Assembly: GCF_900215355.1 (NCBI RefSeq) | Contig: NZ_OBEA01000009.1 | Location: 1 to 64,000 of the forward strand | Length of the DNA stretch: 64,000 nt | Direction of reading: 5' to 3' | From: Pseudooceanicola antarcticus | GTDB taxonomy: Bacteria; Pseudomonadota; Alphaproteobacteria; Rhodobacterales; Rhodobacteraceae | Shown: piece after piece, positions 1 through 13,200 of the stretch | Position numbering within the stretch: the first letter of the stretch is position 1 | Layout: each line of letters starts with the position of its first letter | The notes under the pieces: generated by a model | Database searches by the model: none | Told to the model about the DNA's origin: nothing | What the model saw: only the letters and a program-made list of their open reading frames with translations | Translations under genes and position numbers: made by a program

Positions 1-1260
1 CCGCCGGCTGCGGGCTCATCGTTGATCGAGGCGAAGTCGGTGTGGACGCCGTTGATGAAGTCGAGCTCCGCCATGTCACCGGAGATCAGGTGATCACCCG
101 TGCCCAGCAGGATCTCATCCGCATCGCGGCCACCCAGGACAACCATGTCGCCCGAGCCGAAATCGATCTCGTCGGCCCCGCCGACGGTGCTGTCGGTGGT
201 TTCGATCCGGACGTAGGCGCCAAGCGCGGTCTGTTCGATCCGGCCATTGTCGCCGAGCACCACGCCGTCGCCGTTGGCGCCGGTGATGGAATCGCTGCCC
301 TGGCCACCGATGACCCACTTGTTGCCGTCACCCAGGGTGATCTGGTCGTCGGCACCCGAGGCGGGCACGCTCTGGGAGCTTGCGGCCACGAGCGGCGTCG
401 TGCCGCCGTGCAGCGTCAGGTAGCCCGTGTCGCCCAGGACGATATCCGCGCCGGTGCTGGTCGAGATCGTATCTGCGCCCGCACCGGCGATGATCCAGTC
501 CTCGCCGGAGCCACTGGTGATGCTGTCGGAGCCGCCCTCGTCGTCGCGCATGGAGCTCACGCGGGCGATGGAGCGGGTGTCGAAGGCACGGTTCACATCG
601 TCGAGCTGCTCGATGATGCCGAAGTCGCCGAGGATGATCGCCTCGCCCAGCGAGGTGATCGTGTCATCGCCGGCCACGGAGAGGCCATCGCCGGTCTGCA
701 TGTCGAAGCCATCGGCCAGGGGATCCTGGGTGTAGGCCACGGTGATCAGCTGGTCCTGCAGGTCGTTGCGCTGGCTGAGGTCGATGTTGAGACCGTTGTC
801 GCCATAGATATGGTCGCGGCCCAGCAGGCCGTGGATCTCGTCATGGCCGGAGCCACCCAGCAGGTGGTCGTCGTAGTTCGAGCCGGTGATCGTGTCGTCG
901 CCGACCCCGCCCGAGATCATCACGGTGCCCATGGCAGCCGAGGCGTCGATCTTGTCGTTGCCACCGGCGATGAAGGCCCGTGCGGTGCCGTTGAGGCCGC
1001 TGATGTCCTCTCCGCCCGCGTCGGTGGTGCCGACGTAGGAGGAATAGCGGTCACCGCTCTGGGTGGTATCGCCGAAGATCGCCAGCACGCGGTCCTCGCC
1101 GCCGGCCTGGGCCTCGCCGTCGGTGGGCTTGGTGACGGTGATCGTATCCGAGCCGCCGCCGCCGTGGACCACGGTGATGGCCCCGGCCGCCGTGCTGTCG
1201 ATGGCCAGCGTGTCATCGCCCTGGCCCAGCATCAGCTCGACCACCTCGAACTCGTCGTAG
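1..1260 (-). other. C-terminal visible RTX repeat block of the giant protein
   Basis: Residues about 7,913-8,332 show RTX-like units again (ISGGVGDDTITGSNYDD, LLGGSGHDEIHG), mixed with a recurring longer unit of the form 'VIGGQGSDSITGANGDGVVLGDNG'. Sequence of this type normally comes before a type I secretion signal. It is still running at base 1, so the protein is longer than the window shows. Confidence 0.8.
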
Positions 1261-4200
1261 GTGATCCCGGCCGCGTAGTAGACGTAGCTGGGCGAGGTCC
1301 GGGTGCCCTCGTTCAGGCGCAGGTCGGTCTCGACCATGCCGAAGCCGGTCAGGGAGGTCTCGGTCAGCGTGCCGCTCTGGCCGGTCAGGTTTCCGGCGTT
1401 GAAGAAGAGCAGCGTGTCGGTCTTGGTGGTCTCATCCGTGGGCGTCGAGACCTCGGGCAGATCCTCGTCGCTTTCGGACGGCAGGGTCAGGCCGGGCTCG
1501 AGCGCACGGTCGATGCCGGGGCCGACGCCGCCGTAGACGTAGAGCGGGCCGCGGATGCCGGTCAGCACCTGTTCCTGGGCGCCGACCTTGACCGTGGGCT
1601 GGCCCTCGGTGGGCGGCACATCGGCCTTGGTCAGGATGATCTCGACCGGCTGGTCCCAGTTGTCGGCGGTGAAGGTCACCTGGCCGTTGGCAAAGCGCGG
1701 GTCGCTGGAGCTGGGCACGGTGAGGCCGTCAGAGAGCACCGAGACCACCACATCGGCGGTCGGCGCCTTCGACAGCACCATGGTGTAGCTGTCCGACGCG
1801 CCCTGCGAGACGATGGTGCTGCCGTTGGTCTCGGTGATGATGACCGAGCCCTTGTCGTTGTCGGCCACCTGCACGTCGATCTCGACGGGCACATTGCCAA
1901 GGTAGTCGGAGGCCGCATCGTCCGAGGTGACCTCGAGCTTCAGCTTGTGGCTTTCGTAGTTCTCGACATCGGTGTCGTCGGTGGCGGTGATGTTGATCGT
2001 CTGCGCGTCCGACCAGTTGCTGGCGTCGAAGGTGACCGAGGCCAGGTCGAGCTCGATGTCGCTGCCCTCGAAGCTGGGCGTGACGGTGATCGTCTCGCCC
2101 GGCGCGGGCGCGCGGGAGAGGCGGATCTGCAGCGCATAGGCGCTGCCGCCCTCGACCAGTTCGATGGTCGAGACATTGCCCTCGACCAGCACCATGGGCA
2201 GGTCGTCGTCGTAGACGGTGATCTCGGCATTGGCGATGCGCGGCGTCGAGCTGAGCCCGTCGCCCTTGGCCGAATGGCTGATCACAACGTCGCGGGTGCC
2301 CTCTTCGGCGCTGTCCTGCGGGGCCTTCACGTAGACGGTGACCCACTCGTTGGCATTGGTGAACTCGATCACCTGGGCCGAGGCATATTCGCCGGTGGCA
2401 GAGGTGGCGACCAGCGCCGAGAGCGCGGGGTCCACATCGGTCAGGTCGCGGTCCTCGGAGGACGAGCGCGCCGCCGAGACCGTCAGGTAGACGGTGCCCG
2501 CGATCGCCTCGTTCATGCGGATGCGGTAGGAACCATAGGTCCCGCCCTCGTCCAGCACGGCAAGGCCAGAGGTGTCGACCTCGAAGAGACCGCTCTCTTC
2601 GGAGGCCACGTTGAGGCGGATGCCGTCGACGAAGATCTGGTCGAAGGCCGGATCTTCGGAGATCACCGAGTGGTTGACCACCGAGGAGGTGCCCTCGACC
2701 TCCTGGCTGACGATCTCGGAGGTGACATCGCCGGCGATGGAGATCGTGTCGGCCCCGAGGCCGCCGATGACCGTCACCACCATGCCCTCTGCGGTCGACA
2801 GCACGTAGAAGGTGTCATCGCCTTCCAGGCCGTCGACTTCGGCCTTCTCGACCCCCGCGAAGGAGATGTTGAGGCCCGCGCCATAGATGCCGCCATCGGT
2901 GATCAGGAAGCTGTCCGCCGCCTCGGTGCCCAGCACCACGATGGTGTCGGTGCCCGAGCCGCCGTCGATGGAGAGCGGGGCGTTGATGTTGTAGAGCACC
3001 TTGTCGTCGCCGGCACCGCCGAAGACCTCGGTCTCGCCGCCGCCCGCGGTGATCGAGCTGTCGAGCTTCAGCACGAAGGCCCGCACCACGAAGGTGTCGT
3101 TGCCGCTCTCGCCGAAGAGCTTGGTCAGCGCCTTGTTGGAATAGACGTTGAAGGTGTCGTGACCGGCACCGCCGAAGATCACCATGGCCTGGCTGTTGCC
3201 CGGCGTCAGGAAGCCCTGGGTAGTCTCGACCGTTGCGATCTCGTCACCGACGGCCACGTAGGGGGCCTGGCGATCGGCGCCGTAGAGCTGGCCGATCTGG
3301 AAGGTGTCGTCGCCGGCGCCGCCATCGAGGGTGAACATGGTGCCGGTGTCATCGGAGGCGATGAAGTCTTCGCCGCCCAGGGTGTTGATGCGGATGCGGC
3401 CATTGATCGAGGCATCGTAGTTGATGCGCTCGTAGTCATCGGTGATGGCCCCCTCGGCATCCTTGTTCATCAGCGCCACGAAGTTCGGGCGCACCAGCAC
3501 GGTGTCGTCGGCGTCATCGCGGCCGTTGATGGTCAGGATGTCGGCGCCGTCGCCATCGGCGCCGGTGTCGGAGAAGGTCAGCTCGTAGTAGCGCGCCTCG
3601 TCGGGGCGGTTGACGATGAATTCGTCCGATCCGCCCTCGCCGTCGATCAGGAAGCTGTCCGCGGCGTCGCGGGCATTGAGCGAGGTCAGGGTGAACAGGT
3701 CCTGCCCGTCGCCCAGTTTCACGGTCACGTCGCCGTCGATGCGGGCCGGCTTGATCAGGATGTCATCGGCATCGCCATAGGTGGTCAGGGTGATCGTGGC
3801 GGCATCCCAGGTGCCGTACATCTCGATCGTCGCGCCCTCGGCGTCGGTGGCGAACTGGCTGCCGTCGCCTTGCAGCGCCAGCAGGCCGGTGACGGTCACG
3901 TCGCTCTCGAGCGAGAAGGACATGCTGTCGCCCGCCCGCAGGGTGGCGTTGGAGGCCGACAGGCTGGTCGAGCCGGTCAGCACCAGCGCGGTTTCGGCGT
4001 TCACCACCAGCGTGGCGGCGGTGACCTTGGCCTCGGCGCCGGTCAGCGTGAGCTGCGCGCCCGAGCCCAGGGTCAGGGCCTGGCCCGCGGCGTCGATCTC
4101 TTTCGAGATCGTCATGGCGCCGGCGGAGGTGATGACACCGGTGCCTGCCAGGTCGATGGCCAGGGCCTCGAAGTAGGTGCTGTCGAGCAGCAGCGCGTCC

Positions 4201-7200
4201 AGCTCGTGGATCCAGGCGCCGCCCACATCGGTCTGCACCGAGAAGCGGGTCACATCGGTGACCAGAGCCTTGCCGGCGGTGCCGATGCTGTCGGCCTGGA
4301 TGCGGGCATAGACGGTCTCGATATTCGAGGCGGAATCCGAGCGTGCATTGGTCACGGCGCCCGAAACGACGAGGGTCACCAGCTCTTGCGAGGTCAGGCG
4401 CATCAGCGGCAGGGCCCCGGCGGAGGTGATCCAGATGTTGTTCACCGCCTCGGCGCTCAGGTGGCCGCCCGTGCCGGTGATCAGCAGATCGAAGGGCACG
4501 GTCTGGGTGCCGATGTAGCTGAAGCGGCTGTCCAGGATCAGGACATTGGCAGAGAGGGTGGCCCCCTCGGCACCGGAAATCGCCTGGCGTACCGCGATAT
4601 CCGCGGTGCCGGTGATCGCTAGGTCCTCGCCCTCGACCAGGTCGAACTGGTCGTAGTCCGAGACATAGAGGCTGCCGCCCACGTCACCGAAGAGACCGCC
4701 CGAGAGGTCGATCTCGATCCGGTTGGAGGAGGTGCCCACGGAGCCGGTCACATCCAGCTCGACCTTGACCGCGGTCAGGTCCAGCGAGGGATCGGCATCG
4801 TCGGCGGCCGCGTCCAGCAGGTCGCCGCCCACCACCAGCTTGGCATTGCCCAGCACGTCGACATCGCCGAGGCGCAGATCGTCGGGGGTGATGATCTCGA
4901 GGCTGCCGCCCACGAGGCCGCGGGACAGGGTCAGCGCCCCGCCCTTCTGCTCGATGAAGGCGTTCTGGCCGGTCTGCAGCAGCAGCGTGGAGCCGTCCGA
5001 GATATTCACCCGGAAGAAGTCGTCCGAGCTGCCGATGGAGCCATCGGCGACCAGGCTGACATAGTCCTGGGCGGTGGCGGCATAGCCGCCGGAGGCCACG
5101 TCGAAGATCGAGCCGGTCGAAACGATGCGCAGGAAGCCCCCGGCATTGGCGCCGGCGACATTCAGGGTGGCGCCGTCATGACCGATACCGGCCAGGCCGT
5201 CGGAGTTCATGGTCAGCAGCAGGGCCGCCGTGGCGTTCAGCGCCCGCAGGTTCACATCCGCGAAGGGACGCGCCGAAACACGCTGGACGCTCCACAGGTC
5301 GGCGAAGATATCGCCGTCGGAGACGCTGACGAAGGCCGGATCCTCGGCGAAGCTCTTCTCGCTGGTGATCTCGGACCAGTTGGCGCCCGCGCTGTCCCAG
5401 TTGATCGACTGCACGTCGACGCTCTGCGAGCCGCCCGAGACATTGTGGAACAGGCGGTAGGTCGGTGCCGGGTCGTCCTGACCCTCGATCGGCCATGCGG
5501 ACCAGATCGCGATGACCTCACCCGCGCCGATGGAGAGCGTGTCCCCGTCTGCGTAGTCGGTGAAGATGACGTTCAGCTTGGTCCAGTTCGAGGTATCGGC
5601 GGCCAGGCCGCCCTCTTCGGGCTGGGCGGTCAGCGTCGCGTCACCGCCGGTGCGGACGTAGAGGTCATAGACCACGTCGACGATATCCTGGACCTGCAGC
5701 GAACGGCGCAGGTTCTCCTGGGCCAGCTTCTCGGCCGGCGAGAGGCTTTCCAGGTCGAGGGTGAAGTCGATCTGCACCGGCTCGGTCAGCGTGCCGATCT
5801 TGCCCTGGCCGTCCGCACTTCCGGAGGCGCTCAGGATCACCTCGGCGGCGATGATGTTCGCGTTCTCGGCCGCCGCCCCGGCACCGCCGGTGACAGCGCT
5901 GATTTCCAGCAGCGGATAGAGTTCAAGCGCCACGGCAGAGGACAGCGTGCTGTCGATCGAACCATAGGAAGACATGGCCGCGTCAATGGCCGCCTCGCGG
6001 GCAGAGCCCTGCAGGAAGAGGCTTTCGACATAGGTGTCGAGCTGATCGCGGCTCTTGTTGGCCTCGTGCAGAGCCTCGTAGAGATAGCTCAGCTCGGCCT
6101 CGATGGCGGATTTCTCGGCAGCGCCGTCGAAGCCCGGCAGGGCCGCGTCATAGGCCGCGATCTGCGCGCGGACCGCACCGCCCTGGGCCATTTCCTGCGC
6201 CGCGGAGAGGTATTCCCCCCCGCCGTCGGTGGCGCCTTCGGTCGGGTTGGTCGCGCGGACGTAGTCGATGTAGCCGGTCAGCACCGCATGGTCGAAGGAC
6301 CAGATCGAGTTGTGGATGTCCTCGAAGCGATCCTTGGCCGCCTCGATGGCGGCCTCTTGCTGGGTGTCGCTCAGCAGCGCCCAGTCGGCAGCGCCCCCGG
6401 CCTGCTCTTCCAGGTAGGTCTGGAAGGAGGCGAGCTCGGTCAGCGCGGTCTTGGTGTTGGCGTCCGAATGGATCAGCGTGATGTAGTCGCGCAGATCCGA
6501 ATCCGTGCCGGTGTCCTCGCCGGCCAGCAGCTGGTGGACCGTGTCGTAGCGCGCATTGATCAGCGCACCCGCCATGGCCGCAAGCTGGCGGTCAACCTCG
6601 GCGATGTAGCTGGACATCGAGGTCAGGTCCGAGGTCTCGCCCGAGACCCAGATCACCGAATAGTACTTGCTGTAGAGCTCGTTGGTGAAGAGCGGCTTGT
6701 CGTAATACTGCTGATGCAGATCGTTGTAGGTGTCGTAGATGATCGTCTCGGCTTCGGAGACGGAGATATCCTCGTCCGATGCGGCCAGGGCGGCCACCAG
6801 GTCATCATAGGTCGACAGGCTGGTCAGGTCGCTCGAGACCGCGCCATCGCCAAGCTCTTCGCGGATGTTGGTCCAATACTCGATGTAATCGGCGTATTCG
6901 GCCCGCTTCTCGGCATCCAGCTGGAAGCCGATCACGGTGCGGTTGCCGTCGGTCAGGCCGAGGCGATCCTTGTAGGCCTCGAGCCGCGCCGCGGTGATCG
7001 CGCCGTCGGTCTCGAAGTTGTAGTCGTAGATCGAACCGGCCGCGGCGGTCAGCTGCACCGCCCCCGACAGGGAGCCCACGGAAATCGGGCCCAGTTCATC
7101 GGCGCGGATGAAGCTGGTCACGATGTACTTCGGCTGCACCAGGTGCAGATCGCTCGCCACCTCGGTCACGTTCATGCCGAGACCCGCGGCGGCCGCGAAG

Positions 7201-10200
7201 CCGCCCTCGGTGTCGGTGTGGTCCGTGTTGATCTCGACCGCCTGGCCGGCGGTGCCGATGACACCGCCCGAAGCCTGAAGCTCGACCCGGTTGCCGCCGA
7301 CGACGCCGCCGGAGGTGCCGTAGATGCCCTGCGGCGCGCGGATGACCACGTCGCCACCCGAAGAGATGACTTCCTTGACCTTGGCCACGCCGCGATCGTT
7401 GGTGTCGGAGCCCACGGTGATGAAGATGTCGCCGGTGGCACGGATGTCCAGCAGGCGCGCATCAGAGGGCGCGCTGGCGTCGCCGGCGCTCCAGCTGGGC
7501 GCATCGGAGGTGACGAAGTTGACCAGCGTCAGTGTGACCGAGCCATCGGTGTCGACGGCCTGCAGGTAACCCGAGACCGAGACGCCATCCTCGGCGGTGA
7601 TCGAACCGCCATGCGCCTGCTTGCCGCCGCCCGAGGGCAGCGAGAAGAGCGGATTCAGGTAGACCTTGGCATCGGGCGCGGTCTTGATGTCGCCCGCGAT
7701 GACCACGTCGCCGACGCTTTCGATGCGCACTTCCGGCGTGGCGGACTGGTTGGCGAACTCGATGGAGATCGCGTGATCGGCGAGGATCGCCACGTCCCAG
7801 TACTTCTTCAAGCCTTCAACCGTCGTCTTCTCGTTGTAGACGGTCTTCTTCTTCATGTAGCCGCCACCCTCGGTCCACTTGCGGGTGGTGGTGGTGTAGT
7901 TCTCGAAGTCGTGCAGGAACCGGCCGTTGTCGCGGTCGGATGCCGAGAAGCTGGCGGTGGAATCGACGTCGAAGTCGTCGTCATACTCTGCCTTCAGGCT
8001 GCCATCGGTCTCGAAGAGATTGGCGACCAGGATCTTCAGCGGCTCGGTGCCGGTGTACTTGTAGTAGGTGCCATCGCTGCTCTTGACCACGTCGGCGGCG
8101 ACCAGCTCGACCTCGGGGTTCGAGATGTTCTGGTAGCGCACCAGCACGTCGGGATGGTTGCCGGCGCTGGCGGTCGGGGTCTGGGTCCAGCCGCCGAGCG
8201 CGATCAGGTCGTCATAGCTCGACAGGGCCTGGCTTTCGACCAGCGGCTGGTCGTCCAAGGTCTCGACGTTCTTCGACAGCAGCGTGCCGCCACCGGCGTT
8301 GAAGTTGAAGAACAGGTTGAAGGTCTTCTTGTAGCGGGTCTCGATGGTCTGTTCGACCGTGCGCTGACCCTGCGAGTAGATGTAGTAGGTGCCTTCCTGC
8401 GGCGAATAGCTGTCGGTGGCGCTGTCCGAGAGCGTCGCCAGATCGACGAACTGGATGCCCTGGAAGTTGCCATCGCCATCGCGCGAGATCAGGCCGTAGC
8501 TTTCGGTCCGGGTGACCGAACCCGCGTTCTCGGTGAAGGTCGTGCGGCGCGCGACGCTGTCTTCATGGTCGCTGGTATAGAGGGTGTCGGTGATCTGGAT
8601 CACGCCCTGGCGGTCGGTCGAGGTGTCGATCTCGTTGACGATCAGCTTGTAGCTGGAGTTGTTGCGGATCGAGACATTGGCGTAGCCCGAGGCCACGACC
8701 AGTCGGCCGGCGCCTGTCGAGATGACGTTGCCGGTGATCTCGATGCGGCCGCCCGAGAAGAGCATGTCGTCCAGGATGAAGGCCTGTTCGCCCGCGTCCC
8801 AGCGGCCGGTGACCGGCACCGCGGTGCCGTTGATCTCGCCGAAGGCCACGCCGTCGATGGCCTGGCCATCCTCGCCGCTGAGCGAGGTGTCGTAGGTCGG
8901 TGCGTTGAAGTTCTCGTCGATGGTGATCGACGCCTCGGTGACACCGGACTGGATCAGGCCGTTGACGTTCACATAGGTGGCGACGATCGAGATCATGCCA
9001 TTGGCGACAACGGCGGAATTGGCCGCGGTCGAGGCGATGGCCGCCTCGATGGTGGAAAGGTAGCCGTCGGGATCATGGGTGTCGGACAGGTAGTCGGTGA
9101 CCTTGGTGCCCTTGGCGGTATCCGAAGGTTCGACATTGCCGACGAAGCCCGAGAGACCGGCGTAGAGCCGCGGGTTGGAGCCCACGTGATACCAGTCGGT
9201 CGAGATGGTGAAGTCGCCACCGGCCGAGATATTGACCGTCGCGCCCGAGATCTGGCCGCTGACGCGGATCGCCGCGGTGTCGTTGTTCAGGGTGACATTG
9301 CCCAGCTCGTTGATCACCGAGCCGAGGATGTAGAGATCCGGCGGCAGGGTCGGCGTGGTCTGGAGCTGGTCGAAGTTGCCCGCGTTGAACTCGTCCAGGA
9401 AGTACTGGTCGATGGCGTCGATATAGGCGTAGTCGTTGCGGTTCATCGCCGCCACGGAGACGGTGATGGTGGCCGAGGGCTCGGTGCCGTCATCGGCGCC
9501 GGTCATCTTCACGTCGTTGACGTAGATGTTGCCCGGATAGAACTCGGTGTAATCGCCCGTGTAGGCCGAGTAGCGCGCCACCTTGGTGTTGTCGATGATC
9601 ACGTCACCCACGCGATGCATCAGCATCATGTTGGAATAGACGGTGATCTCGACATCCTTGTGTGCCTTCAGCACCGGGGTGCCACCGGCGACGAGGCCCG
9701 CGAAGGCCGAGGCTGCCGCATCGCTCTCGATGAAGATCGAGCCCGGCGAGGCAGTGATGTCGGGGATGGTGATGAAGAGCGTCTCGAGAGTGTCCTCGAC
9801 GATGCCGCCGTTCTCGTCCGGCGGGGTCAGGCCGAGCTGACGCATCTGGGTGGCGATCTGCTCGAGCTGGGCCTGGTAGCGGACCAGGGCCTCTTCGTTG
9901 GTGTCGTATTCGCTGATCCACTGCTGGACCTGCTTGTACTGCGAGGCCAGCAGGGTCGCCAGGCGGCCGACCGAGATCGTCGGCGCATTGATCGCCGTGG
10001 GACGGATCACCACCACCTGCTCGTCCAGCGCGTCGCGCATGAAGCCGCCGGCATCGCTCTGGTAGGCGGTGTCGATCTGCTCTTGCGAGGGCGAGTAGAT
10101 GCGCTGCCACAGGGCCGAGTTGGTGTAATCGGCGGTGTTCATGTTCAGGGTGACAACGCCGCCGTCGTCACCGCCGATGAAGCGGTAGTAGCCGCCCGTC

Positions 10201-13200
10201 ACGCCGGTGGCGCCAGTGGAGCCGGCCGAGAGCGTGACGATATCGCCGTAGAACAGGTCCATGGAGAGCTCGGAGCTATCCCAGAAGCCGATGGTGTATT
10301 CCTGGGTCAGATCCAGCCCGAGGGCGGTCTTCTCGGCATCGGTCAGCTCGCGCTCGGCATCGCCGTAGGTGAAGGTCGTGTTGCTGTTGTTCTTGTCGAA
10401 GAAATCGGCCGCGTCATAGACCATGAAGCGCGACTCGAAGTTCACGCCGGCGCGGATCTTGGCGGTCTCGGCAATCTCGACGGTGTTCGAGGTGCTCTGC
10501 CCGCCATCGTTAGTGACGTTGTAGCCATAGGGCGGCACGGCCAGCACCAGCACCAGGCCATCGTAGCCGAAGCTCGAGATACCGTCCTTGGCCTCGATGA
10601 AGACATTGCCCGAGGACATCAGCTGCGAGTTGCCGGTGATATTCACGTCGCTGTTGAGGTCGGTGGTGTTGTTCTGCACCGCCACGCCCAGCGAGACCCC
10701 CAGCGACACCAGAGAGCCATTGGCCGCCGTGCGCGAGACGATGGAGTTCACGGTGCCGTTGGCCTTGCCCGCGGTCAGCGCAAGGCGGCTGGCCTGGATG
10801 AGGCTGTCGTCGATGTTGATCGTGGTGTCCGAGTAGGTCTTGGCGGTGACCGAGATCCCGAGGTTGGCCGACAGGTAGCCGGCCTGGAAGATCGCCGCGT
10901 CGGCGGTGTTGCGCATGTAGGCGCGGGTCTCGACGGTGACGTCACCGGCGAAGTTCTCGATCGAGGCACCATCCATCGAGACATCGGTCTCGGCCCGGAT
11001 GATCTGGCTGCCGGTGGCCACGGCGGCGCCCGCGATGCCCGAGACCGCATGGACCTCGATCGCGTCGGCGACCGAGTGGTCGGTGAGCGCGCGCAGGGTG
11101 ACAGAGCCCGGCTCGTCGTAGGAGCCGACGCCGACGATGCGGGTCTTGCCCAGGTCGACCTGGCTGACGGACTTGTCGCTGCTGGTGCCGATTTCGGCCC
11201 CGGTGCCGAGGTAGGAGAAGCCGATCAGGTTGCCGGCGCCGGTGACGACGTTGTTCTCGACCTTCTTGCCGTCGCCGCTGTCGACGATGCCTTCCTTGTA
11301 GAGCTTGTTGTAGCTCTGGATCTTCACCGTGCGGGCGATGATCAGCGTCCGGTCATCCGCCGCGCCGGTGCCCTGCACGAAGCGCACCGTGGCGTCGCCG
11401 GTCGAGGTCAGCGACAGGTAGGCGCCGGTGCCCGAGGCCACGGCCAGGGCATAGGCATCCGCCGCGCCATCGACCTCGCGCTCGGCGCGGGCGGTGATGG
11501 TGACAGATCCCGCGGTCAGGCTGGTGCCATCGTCGATGACGGTATCGGCAGAGGCCTCGTCGGTGAGCACGGTCGCCGCGCCTGCGCCGGCGACACCGCC
11601 GCCGCCGCCCGCGGTGGCCTTGGCCCAGATGTCGGACTTCAGCTCGGACGAGAGGCTGATGATCTCGGCCTGCAGGGAGCTGCCGTTGATCACCTTCAGC
11701 TGGCTGTCATAGGTGTGGCCGGTGCCACCCTCGATGATCGCGTTCGAGCTGCCGAGCGCGCCCAGGCCGGCGGCGACGCCGGTGTTGGAAGAGCGCAGGA
11801 ACATGTCGTAGGTGGCAAGCCCGGTGATCTGGTTGCCCGCCACGAGCGAGGCATTGTCGATGATGGTCTGGACCTGGCCCTCGGCCACGGCGGTGCCGAC
11901 GTTGACCACGGCGGCAACGGTGCCGACGCTGACGCCGACCGCGCCGACCTCGGTGATATCCAGGTCGGACTTGGACCACAGCACGATGTCCTGCGCCGTC
12001 ACGCTGACGTCGCGGACCGCGGAGCGGACCGTCGAGCGATGGCGGCTTTCCAGCACGGCCGCGCCGATGGCCAGGCCGATGGGCGCTGCGGCGATCGAGA
12101 CATTGTCCACGTTGGAGGACATCTCGACGACTTCGTTGGCCTTCACCGTCACCGTGCCCGAACGGGCCTCGACCTGGCGGTTGGCGTTGTCGAGGTCGAT
12201 CTCGGCCAGCACGGTGTTCGCGGTGTCGAGGAAGATGTTCAGGCCGCCGCCGGTGGCGGCGTAGCCGCCGACCGCCAGGGTCACACCGATACCGTTCAGG
12301 TCATTGGCCTTCGAGGTCGCGTCGGCGAAGACGGTGACGTTCTCTCCGGCGTCGACCATGGTGTCGTTGCCCACCCCGCCCAGGATCTGGGCGCGCGAGG
12401 CATTGGCGATATCCACGTTCAGCAGCGAGACAGAGATCGACACAGCCGCCAGGCCCGCCGAGGTGGCGGTGCCGACCATGGTGCTGCCCTCGACCCCGTC
12501 GACGGTATCGTCGACGGTGGTGTTGGCATCGGTCTGCACGGTGATCGAGCCACCGGCCACGAGGTAGCTGTCCTGGGCGATGGCCTCGACGGTCGAGAAG
12601 TTGGTGACATTGATCCCGAGGCCCGCAGCGGCAACACCGCCGCCGATGCCGATGGCAATCGCCACCGAAGCGGCGGCGACGCGCAGGTGGTGCTCTTCGG
12701 TGGCCATGGCCTGCAGGTCCAGGTCATCGGCGGCATCGAGGTAGCTGCCGGTGGCATAGACACGGGTCACGTGGTCGCGGTCGGCTTCGCTCTCGCCGCC
12801 GATCTGGGAGTTCGAGATCGAGATGCCGATGGAACCCGCGCCGGCAATGATGCCCGCGGAGGCGGCCACGGCGGCCGAGGTCACGGCAGAGGTGGAGCGG
12901 GTGGTCGAGGTGGCCACGAAGGACATGTCGCCGATGGCATCGTCGGAGGCATTGGTGCCCACGGTCTTGATGCGGGCATCGGTGATGACGATTTCCGAGG
13001 TGTTCTTGATCACGTTGGTGGAATTGGCACCGGCGCCCGACAGGGCGAGGCCGCCGAAGAGACCGCCGCCGGCGGCGACGGAGGCCGCGACCGAATAGGC
13101 CTTGGCGGTGGCGTCATTGGTGGCGTCGGCGTTGATCCAGCCCTGGGCGGTATCCGCACCGGCTCCGTCGCTGTCGACACCGGCCAGGATCATCGGCGCC

